From: Levilactobacillus spicheri DSM 15429
GTDB taxonomy: Bacteria > Bacillota > Bacilli > Lactobacillales > Lactobacillaceae
Direction: 5' to 3'
NCBI RefSeq assembly: GCF_001435095.1
Contig: NZ_AZFC01000003.1
Location: 1 to 64,000 of the forward strand
DNA length: 64,000 nucleotides
The position numbers were made by a program, and so were the translations under genes. The notes under the pieces are model-generated. The model was not told the origin of the DNA and did no database searches. It saw only the letters and a program-made list of their open reading frames with translations. Below, piece by piece: positions 49,460-62,166 of the stretch (position 1 is the first letter of the stretch; each line of letters opens with the position of its first letter).

Positions 49460-49511
49460 AGGCTGGCTTAATTAGGACCGTACATGGCCTGAGATTAGGC
49501 CAGCCTTTTTT
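49460..49511 (+). terminator. rpsB-tsf attenuator-like hairpins
   Basis: AGGCTGGC (49460-49467) pairs with GCCAGCCT (49499-49506), followed by six T: a terminator. TGGCCT (49485-49490) can pair instead with AGGCCA (49497-49502), which would break the terminator. Two exclusive folds between rpsB and tsf suggest partial termination. Confidence 0.7.
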
Positions 49512-49551
49512 AGGTGACTGAAACAGATACTTTTAAAGGAGGCCATTACAC

Positions 49552-50436
49552 ATGGCAAGCAAGATTACTGCGGCACAAGTTAAGGAATTACGTGACAAGA
49601 CGCAAGTCGGCATGATGGACGCAAAGAAGGCCCTGGTCGCTTCCGAAGGTGACATGGACAAGGCCATCGATTTCCTGCGTGAAAAGGGAATTGCGAAGGC
49701 GAAGAAGAAGAGCGGCAACGTGGCTGCTAACGGGTTAGCCAAGGTCGTTGTGAACGGCAACGATGCGGCGATCATCGAAGTGAACTCCGAAACCGACTTC
49801 GTGGCAACGAACGACACGTTCAACGGTTTGGTTGATTCGATCGGTGAAACGATTGCCAAGCAAGAACCTGCTGACTTAGACGCTGCCTTGGCCTTGAAGA
49901 CGGCGGATGGCGAAACCATTCAAGAAGCCATCGTTAAGACCACGCAAGTTACCAGCGAAAACGTTCAATTACGGCGGTTCGCTGTGGTCAAGAAGACCGA
50001 CAGCCAAGTCTTTGGTGCTTACTTACACCAAGGCGGCCAAATCGCTGCTGTTGTGGTCTTAGACGGTGCTGACGAAGCAACGGCTAAGGACGTGGCAATG
50101 CACGTTGCCGCCATCAACCCAGAATTCGTCTCCAAGGACGACATTCCAGCCGACCGGTTGGCCCACGAACGCGAAGTGCTGAAGCAAGAAGCCCTGAACG
50201 AAGGCAAGCCTGAAAAGATCGTTGAAAAGATGGTCGAAGGCCGTTTGCACAAGTTCTTGTCCGAAATCAGCTTAGCTGACCAACCTTTCGTCAAGGATGG
50301 CGACCAAACGGTTAGTCAATTCGTTGCTAGCAAGGGTGGCAAGTTGGTCAACTTTGTCCGTTACGAAGTTGGTGAAGGTATCGAAAAGCCTAAGACTGAC
50401 TTAGCTAAGGAAGTTCAAGACCAAATCAACGGTTAA
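49552..50436 (+). CDS. tsf: elongation factor Ts
   Basis: The 294-residue protein starts ASKITAAQVKELRDKTQVGMMDAKKALV, the EF-Ts UBA-like domain (residues 1-55). AIIEVNSETDFVATNDTF follows (the TDF/V motif contacting EF-Tu), then HVAAINPEFVSKDDIPADRL and PFVKDGDQTVSQFV in the dimerisation domain. It exchanges GDP for GTP on EF-Tu. AAAGGAGGCC precedes the ATG. Downstream hairpin at 50446. Confidence 0.97.
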   Translation: MASKITAAQVKELRDKTQVGMMDAKKALVASEGDMDKAIDFLREKGIAKAKKKSGNVAANGLAKVVVNGNDAAIIEVNSETDFVATNDTFNGLVDSIGETIAKQEPADLDAALALKTADGETIQEAIVKTTQVTSENVQLRRFAVVKKTDSQVFGAYLHQGGQIAAVVVLDGADEATAKDVAMHVAAINPEFVSKDDIPADRLAHEREVLKQEALNEGKPEKIVEKMVEGRLHKFLSEISLADQPFVKDGDQTVSQFVASKGGKLVNFVRYEVGEGIEKPKTDLAKEVQDQING

Positions 50437-50445
50437 TGAACCGAC

Positions 50446-50483
50446 AAAAGCGTAGGCTGCGGTGGCAGACTACGCTTTTCTTA
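50446..50483 (+). terminator. terminator after tsf
   Basis: AAAAGCGTAG...CTACGCTTTT hairpin with T-rich tail between tsf and pyrH. Confidence 0.85.
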
Positions 50484-50551
50484 TGAGCAAATTTCTAACG
50501 AAATCGTGATTTCATCACCCCTGACTATCACTAACCCTGGGAATATGATAG

Positions 50552-51310
<759 letters not shown>

Positions 51311-51315
51311 TAAGG

Positions 51316-51873
51316 ATGGCAGATCAGATTATTTCAACCGCATCAACTAAAATGCAAAAGGCCGAAGACGCGCTCAAACGTGAATTAGGAACGATTCGGG
51401 CCGGCCGGGCCAACGCCAGCATCTTAAACCGGGTGATGGTGGAATACTACGGGACGCAGACGCCCCTGAATCAGGTGGCCTCGATCACGATTCCCGAACC
51501 GCGGGTCTTGATGATCACCCCGTTTGACAAGTCCGCTCTGGACGACATCGAACGCGGAATCCTGGAATCCGACGTGGGCATCACCCCGTCCAACGATGGA
51601 TCCGCGATTCGGCTGGTGATTCCACAACTGACCGAGGAACGGCGGAAGGAAATCGCCAAGCAGGTCAAGGCCACGGCCGAGACGGGCAAGGTCGCTGTGC
51701 GGAACGTTCGGCGTGAAGCCATGGACAGCCTGAAGAAGGGCCACAAGAACGGCGACTACACCGACGATGAACTTCACAACTTGGAAGACCAAGTTCAGAA
51801 GGCGACCGACAAGGCCATCAAGGGTGTCGACGCGATTGCTGCTGAGAAGGAAAAGGAAGTTATGACCGACTAA
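51316..51873 (+). CDS. frr: ribosome recycling factor
   Basis: The 185-residue protein has [72 protein letters not shown] and [21 protein letters not shown]. These are invariant RRF segments. It splits post-termination ribosomes together with EF-G. It follows pyrH by five bases, with GGGGTAATAAGG containing the ribosome site. Confidence 0.97.
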   Translation: MADQIISTASTKMQKAEDALKRELGTIRAGRANASILNRVMVEYYGTQTPLNQVASITIPEPRVLMITPFDKSALDDIERGILESDVGITPSNDGSAIRLVIPQLTEERRKEIAKQVKATAETGKVAVRNVRREAMDSLKKGHKNGDYTDDELHNLEDQVQKATDKAIKGVDAIAAEKEKEVMTD

Positions 51874-51901
51874 GGTCGTTTACGAAGGAGAGTGCTGGAT
51901 T

Positions 51902-52324
51902 ATGGCAGAAGATAACCAACAAGAACCAGAAAACATTGAAATCACCCCCGGTTCCGAGGAATTTGGGAAGATGGTCTTTCGTTTAAACAACCCGGTCAAT
52001 GCCGAAAACGTCTCGGTGTTGAACTACAACGGGGCCGAATTGGAACAGATCCAAGACGGCGTCTACGCCCAACCGGCGTTCGTCAGTGACAAGTTCAACC
52101 TGTTTTTCGTGGTCACGCAATTGATTGGCGATGACTGGATCGTGGCGTTCTCCAAGGCCACCATCGAAAACGGCAATGAAATCACCGACTTATCCGATCC
52201 GCTACCAACGGGAGAAGGGTTAAATCTGTTGGGGCAAGTGAGCGCCGACGATGCAAACAACCTGTTGAGCTATTTTGGCACGTTAGTGGACGCGAAACGC
52301 GGTGAATGGCGGTTAATCGAGTAA
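51902..52324 (+). CDS. unknown 140-residue acidic protein between frr and uppS
   Basis: The acidic, soluble protein (NQQEPENIEITPGSEEFGK, VFRLNNPVNAENVSVLNYNG, FVSDKFNLFFVVTQLIGD, LLSYFGTLVDAKRGEWRLIE) has no recognised domain and no signal peptide or membrane helix. The hydrophobic/aromatic pattern suggests an alpha/beta domain of about 110 residues after a disordered N-terminus. Its place inside a translation/envelope operon, with GAAGGAGAG before the ATG, makes it a real gene. Function unknown; a terminator follows at 52356. Confidence 0.82.
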   Translation: MAEDNQQEPENIEITPGSEEFGKMVFRLNNPVNAENVSVLNYNGAELEQIQDGVYAQPAFVSDKFNLFFVVTQLIGDDWIVAFSKATIENGNEITDLSDPLPTGEGLNLLGQVSADDANNLLSYFGTLVDAKRGEWRLIE

Positions 52325-52355
52325 TCGCTCAAAGCTAAAGATTTCGCACAATTTT

Positions 52356-52386
52356 GGGGCTAGGATAGTATCCTAGCCCTTTTTTT
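52356..52386 (+). terminator. terminator before uppS
   Basis: GGGCTAGGATA...TATCCTAGCCC with loop G and a run of seven T. It separates the frr cluster from uppS. Confidence 0.88.
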
Positions 52387-52425
52387 GTTAAGATGAGAGG
52401 TTGTAAAGAGCAATGGAGGTGCGCT

Positions 52426-53205
52426 GTGTTCTCATTTTTAAGTAAAGATCAAACAACTGGTGAAGTGGCCGAACGGCAACTCGACGAAGCCAACATTCCT
52501 GCTCACGTCGCAATTATCATGGATGGTAACGGGCGTTGGGCCCAGCAACGCCATTTACCCCGGATTGCGGGGCATAAGCAGGGCATGAACACCGTGAAGA
52601 CGGTGGCCAAGGCCGCCAGTCATCTGGGCGTCAAAGTGTTGACGCTCTACGCGTTCTCAACGGAAAATTGGAAGCGGCCCACAACGGAGGTCAACTACTT
52701 GATGAAGTTGCCGGTGGACTTCTTCGGAACGTTTGTGCCGGATCTGATCAAGAACAACATTCGGGTGAAGGTCATGGGCTACACGGAAGACCTGCCGGAC
52801 GCGACGCAAAAGGCCGTGCGGGACGCCATCGCCGCGACCAAGGATTGTACCGGCATGGTGCTGAACTTTGCACTGAACTACGGGGGCCGCGCGGAAATCG
52901 TGACTGCCGTGCAACGGTTAGCCCAACAGGTCCAAGCGGGCACCTTAGACCCCACGGCCATCGACGAGGCGCTCCTGAGCCAGAACCTGATGACGGGGGA
53001 CCTGGGGGACCTCCAGGACCCGGACCTCTTGATTCGGACCAGCGGCGAGGAACGCTTGTCCAACTTCATGTTGTGGCAGGTGGCCTACAGTGAATTTGTC
53101 TTCATGGCCCAACATTGGCCGGACTTCGATCAGACCACGTTGGAAGAGGCCATTTATCAGTATCAACAACGGCATCGTCGCTTTGGCGGGTTGACGACGG
53201 CCTAA
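52426..53205 (+). CDS. uppS: undecaprenyl diphosphate synthase
   Basis: GTG 52426 follows ATGGAGGTGCGCT; ATG 52393 lies before that site. The 259-residue protein has HVAIIMDGNGRWAQQRHLPR (Asp33 binds Mg), GHKQGMNTVKTV, LTLYAFSTENWKRP, VTAVQRLAQ and DLLIRTSGEERLSNFMLWQ. It makes the C55 carrier lipid for wall and teichoic acid synthesis from IPP, which the mevalonate route (mvaS here) supplies. cdsA follows after 28 bases. Confidence 0.96.
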   Translation: MFSFLSKDQTTGEVAERQLDEANIPAHVAIIMDGNGRWAQQRHLPRIAGHKQGMNTVKTVAKAASHLGVKVLTLYAFSTENWKRPTTEVNYLMKLPVDFFGTFVPDLIKNNIRVKVMGYTEDLPDATQKAVRDAIAATKDCTGMVLNFALNYGGRAEIVTAVQRLAQQVQAGTLDPTAIDEALLSQNLMTGDLGDLQDPDLLIRTSGEERLSNFMLWQVAYSEFVFMAQHWPDFDQTTLEEAIYQYQQRHRRFGGLTTA

Positions 53206-53233
53206 AATCTATGGATGATGAGGAGCATGTAAG

Positions 53234-54022
53234 ATGAAACAACGGGTTATCACGGCGATCGTGGCGTTACTTATTTTCATTCCAATTATTATCGCCGGTG
53301 GCATTTGGGTCGACATTGCGGCATTTGTCTTAGGACTAGTGGCCCTGTCGGAAGTGCTGATTATGCGTAAAAAATTATTGGTCAGTCCGGAAGCGATTAT
53401 CTCGGGGCTAGGGATCCTGGTGGTGATTGCCCCGACGGGATGGTTGTCGGCACTCCCGAAGTACCTGAATTCCTGGTACATCGTGTACTTGTTCGTGCTG
53501 TTGTTATTGGTGCGGACGGTCTTCTCCCGGAACCGGTTCTCCTTTGACGACGCCGGGGTCATTACCCTGAGCATGTTGTATATCGGGATCGGGTTCCACT
53601 TCTTCGTGGCGGCCCGGGCCGTGAGCTTAGTGGCGCTGCTGTACGCACTGTTTATCGTTTGGTTGACGGATTCGGGGGCCTACATGATCGGCCGGAAACT
53701 AGGCCGGCACAAGTTGGCGCCCCACATTAGCCCGAACAAGACCTGGGAAGGGTCCGTGGGGGGCACGGTGGTCGCGACCATCGTCGTCTCCATCTTCTGG
53801 TACTTCTTCCCCTTTGGCGGGCACAGCTTAACGACCATGGTGATCTTGACGTTGATCTTCTCCATCGTGGGTCAACTGGGGGACTTGGTCGAATCGGCGT
53901 TGAAACGCTACTACGGCGTCAAGGACTCCGGGAAGATTTTACCGGGCCACGGGGGCATTTTAGACCGGTTTGATAGTTTACTGTTAGTTCTTCCGGTCAT
54001 TCATCTCTTTGGCCTGATTTAA
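53234..54022 (+). CDS. cdsA: phosphatidate cytidylyltransferase
   Basis: The 262-residue membrane protein has about eight hydrophobic segments (IVALLIFIPIIIAGGIWVDI, VALLYALFIVWLTDSGAYM). The CDP-DG synthase signature includes DSGAYMIGRKLGRHKLAPHISPNKTWEGS and DSGKILPGHGGILDRFDS. It makes CDP-diacylglycerol from phosphatidic acid and CTP. It is coupled to uppS upstream and rseP downstream. Confidence 0.95.
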   Translation: MKQRVITAIVALLIFIPIIIAGGIWVDIAAFVLGLVALSEVLIMRKKLLVSPEAIISGLGILVVIAPTGWLSALPKYLNSWYIVYLFVLLLLVRTVFSRNRFSFDDAGVITLSMLYIGIGFHFFVAARAVSLVALLYALFIVWLTDSGAYMIGRKLGRHKLAPHISPNKTWEGSVGGTVVATIVVSIFWYFFPFGGHSLTTMVILTLIFSIVGQLGDLVESALKRYYGVKDSGKILPGHGGILDRFDSLLLVLPVIHLFGLI

Positions 54023-54110
54023 GCCGACACGTTCGCTTGCGTCGGTGCAGGTGCTAAGGTATGCTAAAGAGCAGCAAGAACGACTACGGATTGAAGAAGG
54101 GACGACATCT

Positions 54111-55388
54111 GTGATTAAAACGATTATTACCTTTATCATCGTCTTCGGGATCCTCGTGATCGTGCACGAATTCGGGCACTTTTACTTTGCCAAGCGCGGC
54201 GGCATCCTGGTACGTGAATTTTCGATTGGGATGGGCCCTAAGCTGGTCTATCACCGCGGAAAGGACGGCACGACGTACACCCTGAGACTGTTACCGGTGG
54301 GGGGCTACGTGCGCATGGCCGGCGCTGAGGACGACGAAGAGGAGCTGAAGCCGGGGACCCCGGTGAGCTTGTATCTCGGCAAGAACGAGACGGTCGAACG
54401 GATCAATACCAGCAAAAAATCGACGTTATTTAACGGAATTCCCTTAGAGGTCACGGCCACTGATTTGGAGAACGAGCTGTGGATCGAAGGGTATGAGAAT
54501 GGTGACGAGTCGGCGGTCAAGCGCTTTGCGGTCGATCACGACGCCACCATCATCGAAAGTGACGGGACCGAACTGCGCATCGCGCCGAAGGACGTTCAAT
54601 TTCCGTCGGCCACGTTGGGCCGGCGCTTAATGACCAACTTTGCGGGGCCGATGAACAACATTCTGTTGGCCATCGTGACCTTCATGCTGATGGCGGTCGT
54701 TCAGGGCGGTGTCGCGATGGGGACCAACCAGATTCAGGTTGCATCAGCGCCGGTCTCGGTCGCCAAGCAGGCGGGGATTCGCAATAACGATAAGATCATT
54801 GCCGTGAACGGCAAGGCGACCAAGGATTGGACGGCGCTGAGTCAGGCCATTCAGCCGCGGGCGAACCAAGCCACCCGGGTCACCATTCAACGGGGCAAAA
54901 CGACCAAGCGGGTGACCTTAACGCCGAAGGGCGAAAAGTCGAACGGCAAGACGGTCGGCATGATTGGGATTACCCAGGCGCAGGATAAGCGGGTCGGGAC
55001 GATTCTCTTGTCCGGCTTCACGCAGACCTGGACCATGACCAAGGCGTTATTTGGTGCGCTGTGGCACATGGTTTCCGGGCATTTTAGCCTGAATGACCTG
55101 GGGGGACCCGTGGCCATCTTTGCGACGACTTCGCAAGCCACGAAATTTGGGTTGGTCGGGGTCCTGAACTTCCTGGCCTTCCTGTCATTGAACCTAGCAA
55201 TTGTTAATTTACTGCCAATTCCGGCTTTGGATGGTGGTAAAATATTATTAAACCTAATTGAAGCCATTCGCCGTAAGCCATTATCGGAAAATGTGGAAGC
55301 GGGGATTACCCTGGTCGGGGTGGCCTTTTTGGTCCTCTTGATGCTGTTGGTAACCTGGAATGATATCGAACGTTACTTTATTCGATGA
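54111..55388 (+). CDS. rseP: RseP-like site-2 zinc metalloprotease (RasP)
   Basis: GTG 54111 follows AGAAGGGAC; the ATG at 54045 is earlier in the same frame but lacks a site. The 425-residue protein has the zinc motif IVHEFGHFYFAK (His19-Glu20, His23) inside the first membrane helix. A PDZ domain is in the middle (QAGIRNNDKIIAVNGKATKD). The second metal-site helix reads NLLPIPALDGGKILLN, the LDG motif. It cleaves membrane proteins such as anti-sigma factors after site-1 cleavage. It lies between cdsA and proS, its usual place. Confidence 0.93.
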   Translation: MIKTIITFIIVFGILVIVHEFGHFYFAKRGGILVREFSIGMGPKLVYHRGKDGTTYTLRLLPVGGYVRMAGAEDDEEELKPGTPVSLYLGKNETVERINTSKKSTLFNGIPLEVTATDLENELWIEGYENGDESAVKRFAVDHDATIIESDGTELRIAPKDVQFPSATLGRRLMTNFAGPMNNILLAIVTFMLMAVVQGGVAMGTNQIQVASAPVSVAKQAGIRNNDKIIAVNGKATKDWTALSQAIQPRANQATRVTIQRGKTTKRVTLTPKGEKSNGKTVGMIGITQAQDKRVGTILLSGFTQTWTMTKALFGALWHMVSGHFSLNDLGGPVAIFATTSQATKFGLVGVLNFLAFLSLNLAIVNLLPIPALDGGKILLNLIEAIRRKPLSENVEAGITLVGVAFLVLLMLLVTWNDIERYFIR

Positions 55389-55392
55389 TTAG

Positions 55393-57132
<1,740 letters not shown>

Positions 57133-57142
57133 CCACGCCACG

Positions 57143-57173
57143 AAAAGACCAGCTGGTATTGCTGGTCTTTTTT
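57143..57173 (+). terminator. terminator after proS
   Basis: AAAAGACCAGC...GCTGGTCTTTT with seven-base loop and T-run, 10 bases after the stop. Confidence 0.88.
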
Positions 57174-57205
57174 AGACGCGTGGGTGAGTAGAGAGGAGTT
57201 TTCTT

Positions 57206-60200
57206 GTGGCCGAAGATCGTCATAGTTTATTTCAAAAACTCTTACAACAATTAGATTTAACGGATGTTGCGGATCAGCCGACGTTTCAACAGGCGACCCT
57301 GGAGAAGTTGACGGTGCACGAGCAATCCCGGCGCTGGCACTTTACCCTGCGCTTCCCGGAGATCCTGCCGTTTACGACCTTTGTCACCTTTCAACAGCAT
57401 TTACAACTGGCCTTTCACGAAATCGCCACGGTCAGCGCAACGATTCAGGTGACCAATCCCCAGCTGACCAGCCGGGGACTGGGGGACTATTGGACCTGGG
57501 TGGTCAAGCACAGCGGGTTGACCAATAACCTGGTTCAGGATCTGAGCCAGTCGCAGGTCCCCGAGTTGGATACCGACGGCCGGGTCCTGCTGTACGCGCA
57601 AAATGAGGTCATGAAGAACTTCCTGCAGAACCAGGCCCTCGGGCCCCTGGAGGCGACCTACCGCCAGGCGGGGTTCCCGAAGTTCAACATCGTGGTCATG
57701 ATCGACGAGTCCAAGTCACAGGCCAAGATCGATGAGTTCAAGGCCCGTCAAGAAAAGACGGACGCCCAGTTGGCTCAGCAGGCGGCCGCGGCCATCGCCA
57801 AGGCCAACCAGAAGCGGCAAAGCGACGGTGACGTGGTGGCCGCCAGCGGTCCGACCCAGATTGGGAAGACCATCAAGGGCGACCAGCCGGTCATGCGGAT
57901 GGTCGATATCACCCAGGAGGAACGCTCCGTCATCATCGAAGGGTACGTCTTCGACAAGGAGGTCCGGAAGTTGCGTTCGGGACGGCAGCTGCTGACCCTG
58001 AAGATCACCGACTACACCTCCTCCATCGTGGTGAAGAAGTTCTCCCGGGGTGCCGAGGACGAGGCCCAATTTGCCGGTGTCGAAGAGGGCAGCTGGGTCA
58101 AGGTCCGGGGAAGCGTCCAGGAAGACAGCTTCATGCGTGACCTGGCGCTCAACGCCTACGACATCAACGAGGTAAAGCACGCCAGTCGACAGGACACGGA
58201 GCCCGCCGACCAGAAACGCGTCGAACTGCACCTGCACACGAACATGAGCCAGATGGACGCGACGAACGGCATCGGCGACTACGTGAAGCAGGCCCAGAAG
58301 TGGGGGATGCCCGCGCTAGGGATCACCGATCACGCCGACGTCCAGGGATTTCCGGCGGCCTTCAATGCGGCCTCTAAGGCGGGCGTTAAGATGCTCTACG
58401 GGGTCGAGGCCAACCTGGTGGACGATGGGGTGCCGATTGGCTACAACAGTGCCCACGTGCCCTTAGACGGCGCGACCTACGTGGTCTTCGACGTGGAAAC
58501 CACCGGCCTTTCGGCGATTTACGACAAGGTCATCGAACTATCGGCGGTCAAGATGCAACACAAAAACGTGATCGACCAATTCGAGGAATTCATCGACCCC
58601 GGGTTCCCGTTGTCCGAACAGACCACGAACCTGACCAGTATCACGGACGACATGGTGGCCGGCTCGAAGACCGAAGAAGAGGTATTCAAGGCCTTCCGCG
58701 AGTTCTGCGGCGACGCCATCATCGTGGGACATAACGTCACGTTCGACGTGGGGTTCATGAACACCGGGTACCAGCGGCACGGTATGGACGAGATTGCCAA
58801 CCCGATCATCGATACGCTGACCCTGGCCCGGTGGCTGTACCCGACGTTAAAGAGTTACCGGTTGAACACGTTGGCCAAACGCTTCCACGTCAGCCTGGAG
58901 CACCATCACCGAGCGGTCTACGATGCCGAGTCGACAGGGCACCTGAACTATCTGTTCCTGAAGGATGCCGAAGAACGGTACCACGTGCAGTTCCACGACC
59001 AATTGAACGACCACATGACCGATAACGATGCGTATAAGCACGCCCGCCCGAACCACGCCATCATCTATGCCCAGACGCAAGCGGGGCTGAAGAACCTCTT
59101 TAAGCTGGTCTCGGCCTCGAACGTGGACTACTTCTACCGGGTCCCGCGGGTTCCCCGTAGCGTGCTCGACCATTACCGTGAGGGCCTGTTAGTCGGTTCG
59201 GCCTGTTCGTCCGGTGAGGTCTTCACGGCGATGATGCAAAAGGGGAAGGTCGAGGCGGCCGCTAAGGCGAAGTACTACGACTACCTGGAAGTTCAACCAC
59301 CGCAGGCCTACCAGCCATTACTGGATTCTAAGCTGATTGCCGACACGGATCATCTCCACGAAATCATTCAAAACATGATCCAGTTGGGGCACGACCTGAA
59401 CAAGCCGGTGGTGGCGACCGGGGATGTCCATTACCTGAACCCCGTCGACGCCATCTACCGCAAGATCCTGATCCATTCGCAAGGGGGAGCCAATCCCCTG
59501 AACCGGCAGGAATTGCCACCGGTACCGTTCCTCTCGACCAACGAAATGCTGGAACAGTTCAGCTTTCTGGACGCGGCCACGGCACAGGAGATCGTGGTCA
59601 CCAACACCCAAAAGATCGCCGACGAGATCGACGAGATCCATCCGTTAAAGGATAAGCTGTATACGCCGCGGATGGAGGGGGCCGAAGATGAAATTCGGGA
59701 ACGGACCATGAACCAGGCCCACGCCTGGTACGGGGATCCGTTGCCCGAACTGGTCCAACACCGGGTCGACCGGGAACTGAAGTCGATCATCGGAAACGGG
59801 TTCTCCGTGATTTACCTGATTGCCCAACGGCTGGTAGCCAAGTCCAATAAGGACGGGTACCTGGTTGGGTCCCGGGGGTCCGTGGGGTCTAGTCTGGTCG
59901 CGACCTTGACCGGAATTACCGAAGTCAACCCCTTACCGCCCCATTACCGCTGCCCGAACTGCCAGTATTCCCACTTCTACACTAAGGGAGAGTACAGTTC
60001 CGGGTACGATTTGCCAGAGAAGAAGTGCCCCAAGTGTGGCACGTTGATGATCGGTGACGGCCACAACATCCCGTTTGAAACCTTCTTGGGCTTCAAGGGG
60101 AACAAGGTCCCCGATATCGATTTGAACTTCTCGGGGGACTACCAACCGATCGCCCACAACTACACCAAGGTCCTGTTCGGTGAAAAGAACGTGTACCGGG

Positions 60201-61543
60201 CCGGAACCATTGGTACCGTGGCCGATAAGACGGCCTACGGGTACGTGAAGGCCTACGAGCGGGACACGGAGCAGACATTCCGGGGGGCCGAGGTGGACCG
60301 CCTTGCCAAGGGCGCGACCGGGGTCAAACGGACGACCGGTCAACACCCGGCCGGGATCATCGTTGTGCCGGACTACATGGATATCTACGACTTTACGCCG
60401 ATCCAGTACCCGGCCGACGACCAGAACGCGGCCTGGCAAACGACCCACTTCGATTTCCATTCGATCCACGATAACATCTTGAAAATCGATATTCTGGGAC
60501 ACGATGATCCGACCATGATCCGGACGCTGCAAGACTTGTCCGGGGTCGACCCGACGACCATTCCGATGGATGATCCGGGGGTCATGGCCCTGTTCTCCGG
60601 AACGGATTCGTTGGGCGTCACCCCCGAACAGATCCAGTCGAAGACCGGGACGCTTGGGGTGCCCGAATTCGGGACCCGTTTCGTCCGGGGGATGCTTGAA
60701 CAGACCCATCCGAAGAACTACTCACAACTGCTGCAGATTTCCGGGCTGTCTCACGGAACCGACGTGTGGCTGGGGAACGCCGACGAGCTGATCAAGAACG
60801 GGACCGCCACCATCGCCAACGTGATTGGGTGTCGGGATAACATCATGACCGACTTGATCAACTATGGGCTGGACTCCGAAACCTCGTTCCAGATCATGGA
60901 ACAGGTCCGGCACGGTCGGGGCATCAAGGACGAGTGGCAAGAGAAGATGCGCGAGACCGAGGTACCCCAGTGGTACATCGATTCCTGCCTGAAGATCAAG
61001 TACATGTTCCCCCGGGCGCACGCGGCGGCTTACGTGCTGATGGCGTTGCGGGTGGCGTACTTCAAGGTCTACTTCCCGATCATTTACTACGCGGCGTACT
61101 TCTCCGTGCGGGCCGACGATTTCGATATCGTGGCCATGTCGCAGGGCAAGAACGCGGTCAAGGCGGCCATGAAGGCCATCAATGACCAGGGGATGGACGC
61201 CTCCGCGAAGGACAAGAATCTCTTGACGGTCCTGGAACTGGCCAACGAAATGTTGGAACGGGGCTATAAGTTCAAGATGATCGACCTGAACAAGTCGGAC
61301 GCGGCGGACTGGATCATTGAGGGGGATACCCTGATTGCTCCGTTCCGTTCGGCCCCTGGTCTGGGCCTGAACGTGGCGAAGCAGATTGTGGCGGCCCGGA
61401 ACGACCGGCCGTTCATCTCGAAGGAAGATCTGGCCAAGCGGGGGAAGGTTTCCAAGACCCTGATTGACTTTATGACCGAAAACGGTGTGCTGCAAGGCTT
61501 GCCGGACGAAAATCAACTCAGCCTCTTCGATGACATGATGTAG
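57206..61543 (+). CDS. polC: DNA polymerase III alpha subunit, PolC type
   Basis: GTG 57206 has AGAGAGGAG upstream. The 1445-residue protein has an N-terminal domain, an OB fold (about 225-330: [20 protein letters not shown]), and a split PHP domain ([13 protein letters not shown], then the part after residue 605 and up to about 760). The 3'-5' exonuclease is inserted in it ([14 protein letters not shown], Asp429/Glu431, [19 protein letters not shown]). A zinc finger (CPNCQ...KKCPKCG) lies near residue 915-950. The polymerase site is [14 protein letters not shown] (Asp970, Asp972). It is the main replicative polymerase of low-GC Gram-positives. Confidence 0.97.
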   Translation: MAEDRHSLFQKLLQQLDLTDVADQPTFQQATLEKLTVHEQSRRWHFTLRFPEILPFTTFVTFQQHLQLAFHEIATVSATIQVTNPQLTSRGLGDYWTWVVKHSGLTNNLVQDLSQSQVPELDTDGRVLLYAQNEVMKNFLQNQALGPLEATYRQAGFPKFNIVVMIDESKSQAKIDEFKARQEKTDAQLAQQAAAAIAKANQKRQSDGDVVAASGPTQIGKTIKGDQPVMRMVDITQEERSVIIEGYVFDKEVRKLRSGRQLLTLKITDYTSSIVVKKFSRGAEDEAQFAGVEEGSWVKVRGSVQEDSFMRDLALNAYDINEVKHASRQDTEPADQKRVELHLHTNMSQMDATNGIGDYVKQAQKWGMPALGITDHADVQGFPAAFNAASKAGVKMLYGVEANLVDDGVPIGYNSAHVPLDGATYVVFDVETTGLSAIYDKVIELSAVKMQHKNVIDQFEEFIDPGFPLSEQTTNLTSITDDMVAGSKTEEEVFKAFREFCGDAIIVGHNVTFDVGFMNTGYQRHGMDEIANPIIDTLTLARWLYPTLKSYRLNTLAKRFHVSLEHHHRAVYDAESTGHLNYLFLKDAEERYHVQFHDQLNDHMTDNDAYKHARPNHAIIYAQTQAGLKNLFKLVSASNVDYFYRVPRVPRSVLDHYREGLLVGSACSSGEVFTAMMQKGKVEAAAKAKYYDYLEVQPPQAYQPLLDSKLIADTDHLHEIIQNMIQLGHDLNKPVVATGDVHYLNPVDAIYRKILIHSQGGANPLNRQELPPVPFLSTNEMLEQFSFLDAATAQEIVVTNTQKIADEIDEIHPLKDKLYTPRMEGAEDEIRERTMNQAHAWYGDPLPELVQHRVDRELKSIIGNGFSVIYLIAQRLVAKSNKDGYLVGSRGSVGSSLVATLTGITEVNPLPPHYRCPNCQYSHFYTKGEYSSGYDLPEKKCPKCGTLMIGDGHNIPFETFLGFKGNKVPDIDLNFSGDYQPIAHNYTKVLFGEKNVYRAGTIGTVADKTAYGYVKAYERDTEQTFRGAEVDRLAKGATGVKRTTGQHPAGIIVVPDYMDIYDFTPIQYPADDQNAAWQTTHFDFHSIHDNILKIDILGHDDPTMIRTLQDLSGVDPTTIPMDDPGVMALFSGTDSLGVTPEQIQSKTGTLGVPEFGTRFVRGMLEQTHPKNYSQLLQISGLSHGTDVWLGNADELIKNGTATIANVIGCRDNIMTDLINYGLDSETSFQIMEQVRHGRGIKDEWQEKMRETEVPQWYIDSCLKIKYMFPRAHAAAYVLMALRVAYFKVYFPIIYYAAYFSVRADDFDIVAMSQGKNAVKAAMKAINDQGMDASAKDKNLLTVLELANEMLERGYKFKMIDLNKSDAADWIIEGDTLIAPFRSAPGLGLNVAKQIVAARNDRPFISKEDLAKRGKVSKTLIDFMTENGVLQGLPDENQLSLFDDMM

Positions 61544-61557
61544 GCGAAAGCAACTTT

Positions 61558-61622
61558 AAACCGGTTCACGGTTGAGACGGGTCCTGCGGGACGCCGCCCC
61601 AACTCGTGCGCCGGTTTTTTTG
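61558..61622 (+). terminator. terminator after polC
   Basis: ACCGG..CACG pairs with CGTG..CCGGT around an inner GTTG...CAAC stem, followed by T-run of seven. Confidence 0.85.
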
Positions 61623-61671
61623 GAGCAATCAGCCGTTGGGACGGACCCCGTATTTGCCGGGTTTAAGTCGT

Positions 61672-61708
61672 GGTAAGCGCTTACAATAACGTTGGAATAT
61701 GGTATACT
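61672..61708 (+). promoter_or_regulatory. cre-like operator overlapping promoter of small membrane gene
   Basis: GGTAAGCGCTTACA (61672-61685) differs at one end base from the ideal CcpA cre TGTAAGCGCTTACA. It overlaps a -35-like TTACAA (61681-61686), 16 bases from TATACT (61703-61708). Binding there would block RNA polymerase, so catabolite repression of the next gene is predicted. Confidence 0.75.
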
Positions 61709-61766
61709 GGATGTGAGGAATTCCAGTAGGTCACGTCATGGACAATCACGAAAGTAGGTGTTCACC

Positions 61767-62039
61767 ATGTTACGGCAATTTACCCGGTTACCAGATGGTT
61801 GGATCTTCTTTGCAGGTTATTGTTTAATTGTGTTGGGCTATGTTTTTTGTGGGTTATTGACGAGTGTCGCCGCGACGCCATTTTTGGTGTTGGTCATCGC
61901 GTACTTCGCGGTTGCGTTCGCACTGACGGTGGTCAAGGTCGTGCAGCTGCGGCGCATGGAGCTGACCCAGTTAAACTTCTTGGTGTTCGAATTTATTACC
62001 ATTGCGGGCTTCATCCTGATCCTGGCAACTTGCGAGTAA
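61767..62039 (+). CDS. small three-helix membrane protein, unknown function
   Basis: ATG 61767 follows AAAGTAGGTG; GTG 61758 is inside that stretch. The 90-residue protein has three hydrophobic segments: WIFFAGYCLIVLGYVFCGLL, PFLVLVIAYFAVAFALTVV and FEFITIAGFILILATC, with basic LRRME between the last two. No family is recognised. A cre-like site on its promoter suggests control by sugar supply. A hairpin (62110-62137) ends it. Confidence 0.8.
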   Translation: MLRQFTRLPDGWIFFAGYCLIVLGYVFCGLLTSVAATPFLVLVIAYFAVAFALTVVKVVQLRRMELTQLNFLVFEFITIAGFILILATCE

Positions 62040-62109
62040 CCGCGCAATAGTTGCAATCCCGCGGTACTTGTAGTAAAGTTAAGAATGTAGTTAAACTCGT
62101 TTTTTAAAT

Positions 62110-62137
62110 GAGTGAGCAGTCAATGCTCACTCTTTTT
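62110..62137 (+). terminator. terminator before rimP
   Basis: GAGTGAGCA...TGCTCACTC with five-base loop and TTTTT tail. Its T-run is 31 bases before the rimP start. Confidence 0.85.
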
Positions 62138-62166
62138 AATGGAAAAATGTAGGAGGCGGAATATAT

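Noticed and set aside
59933-61516. Long minus-strand ORFs (258 and 264 aa) within polC
   Set aside because: They are antisense shadows in a G+C-rich gene with Arg/Gly/Val-rich composition and no domain or start site.
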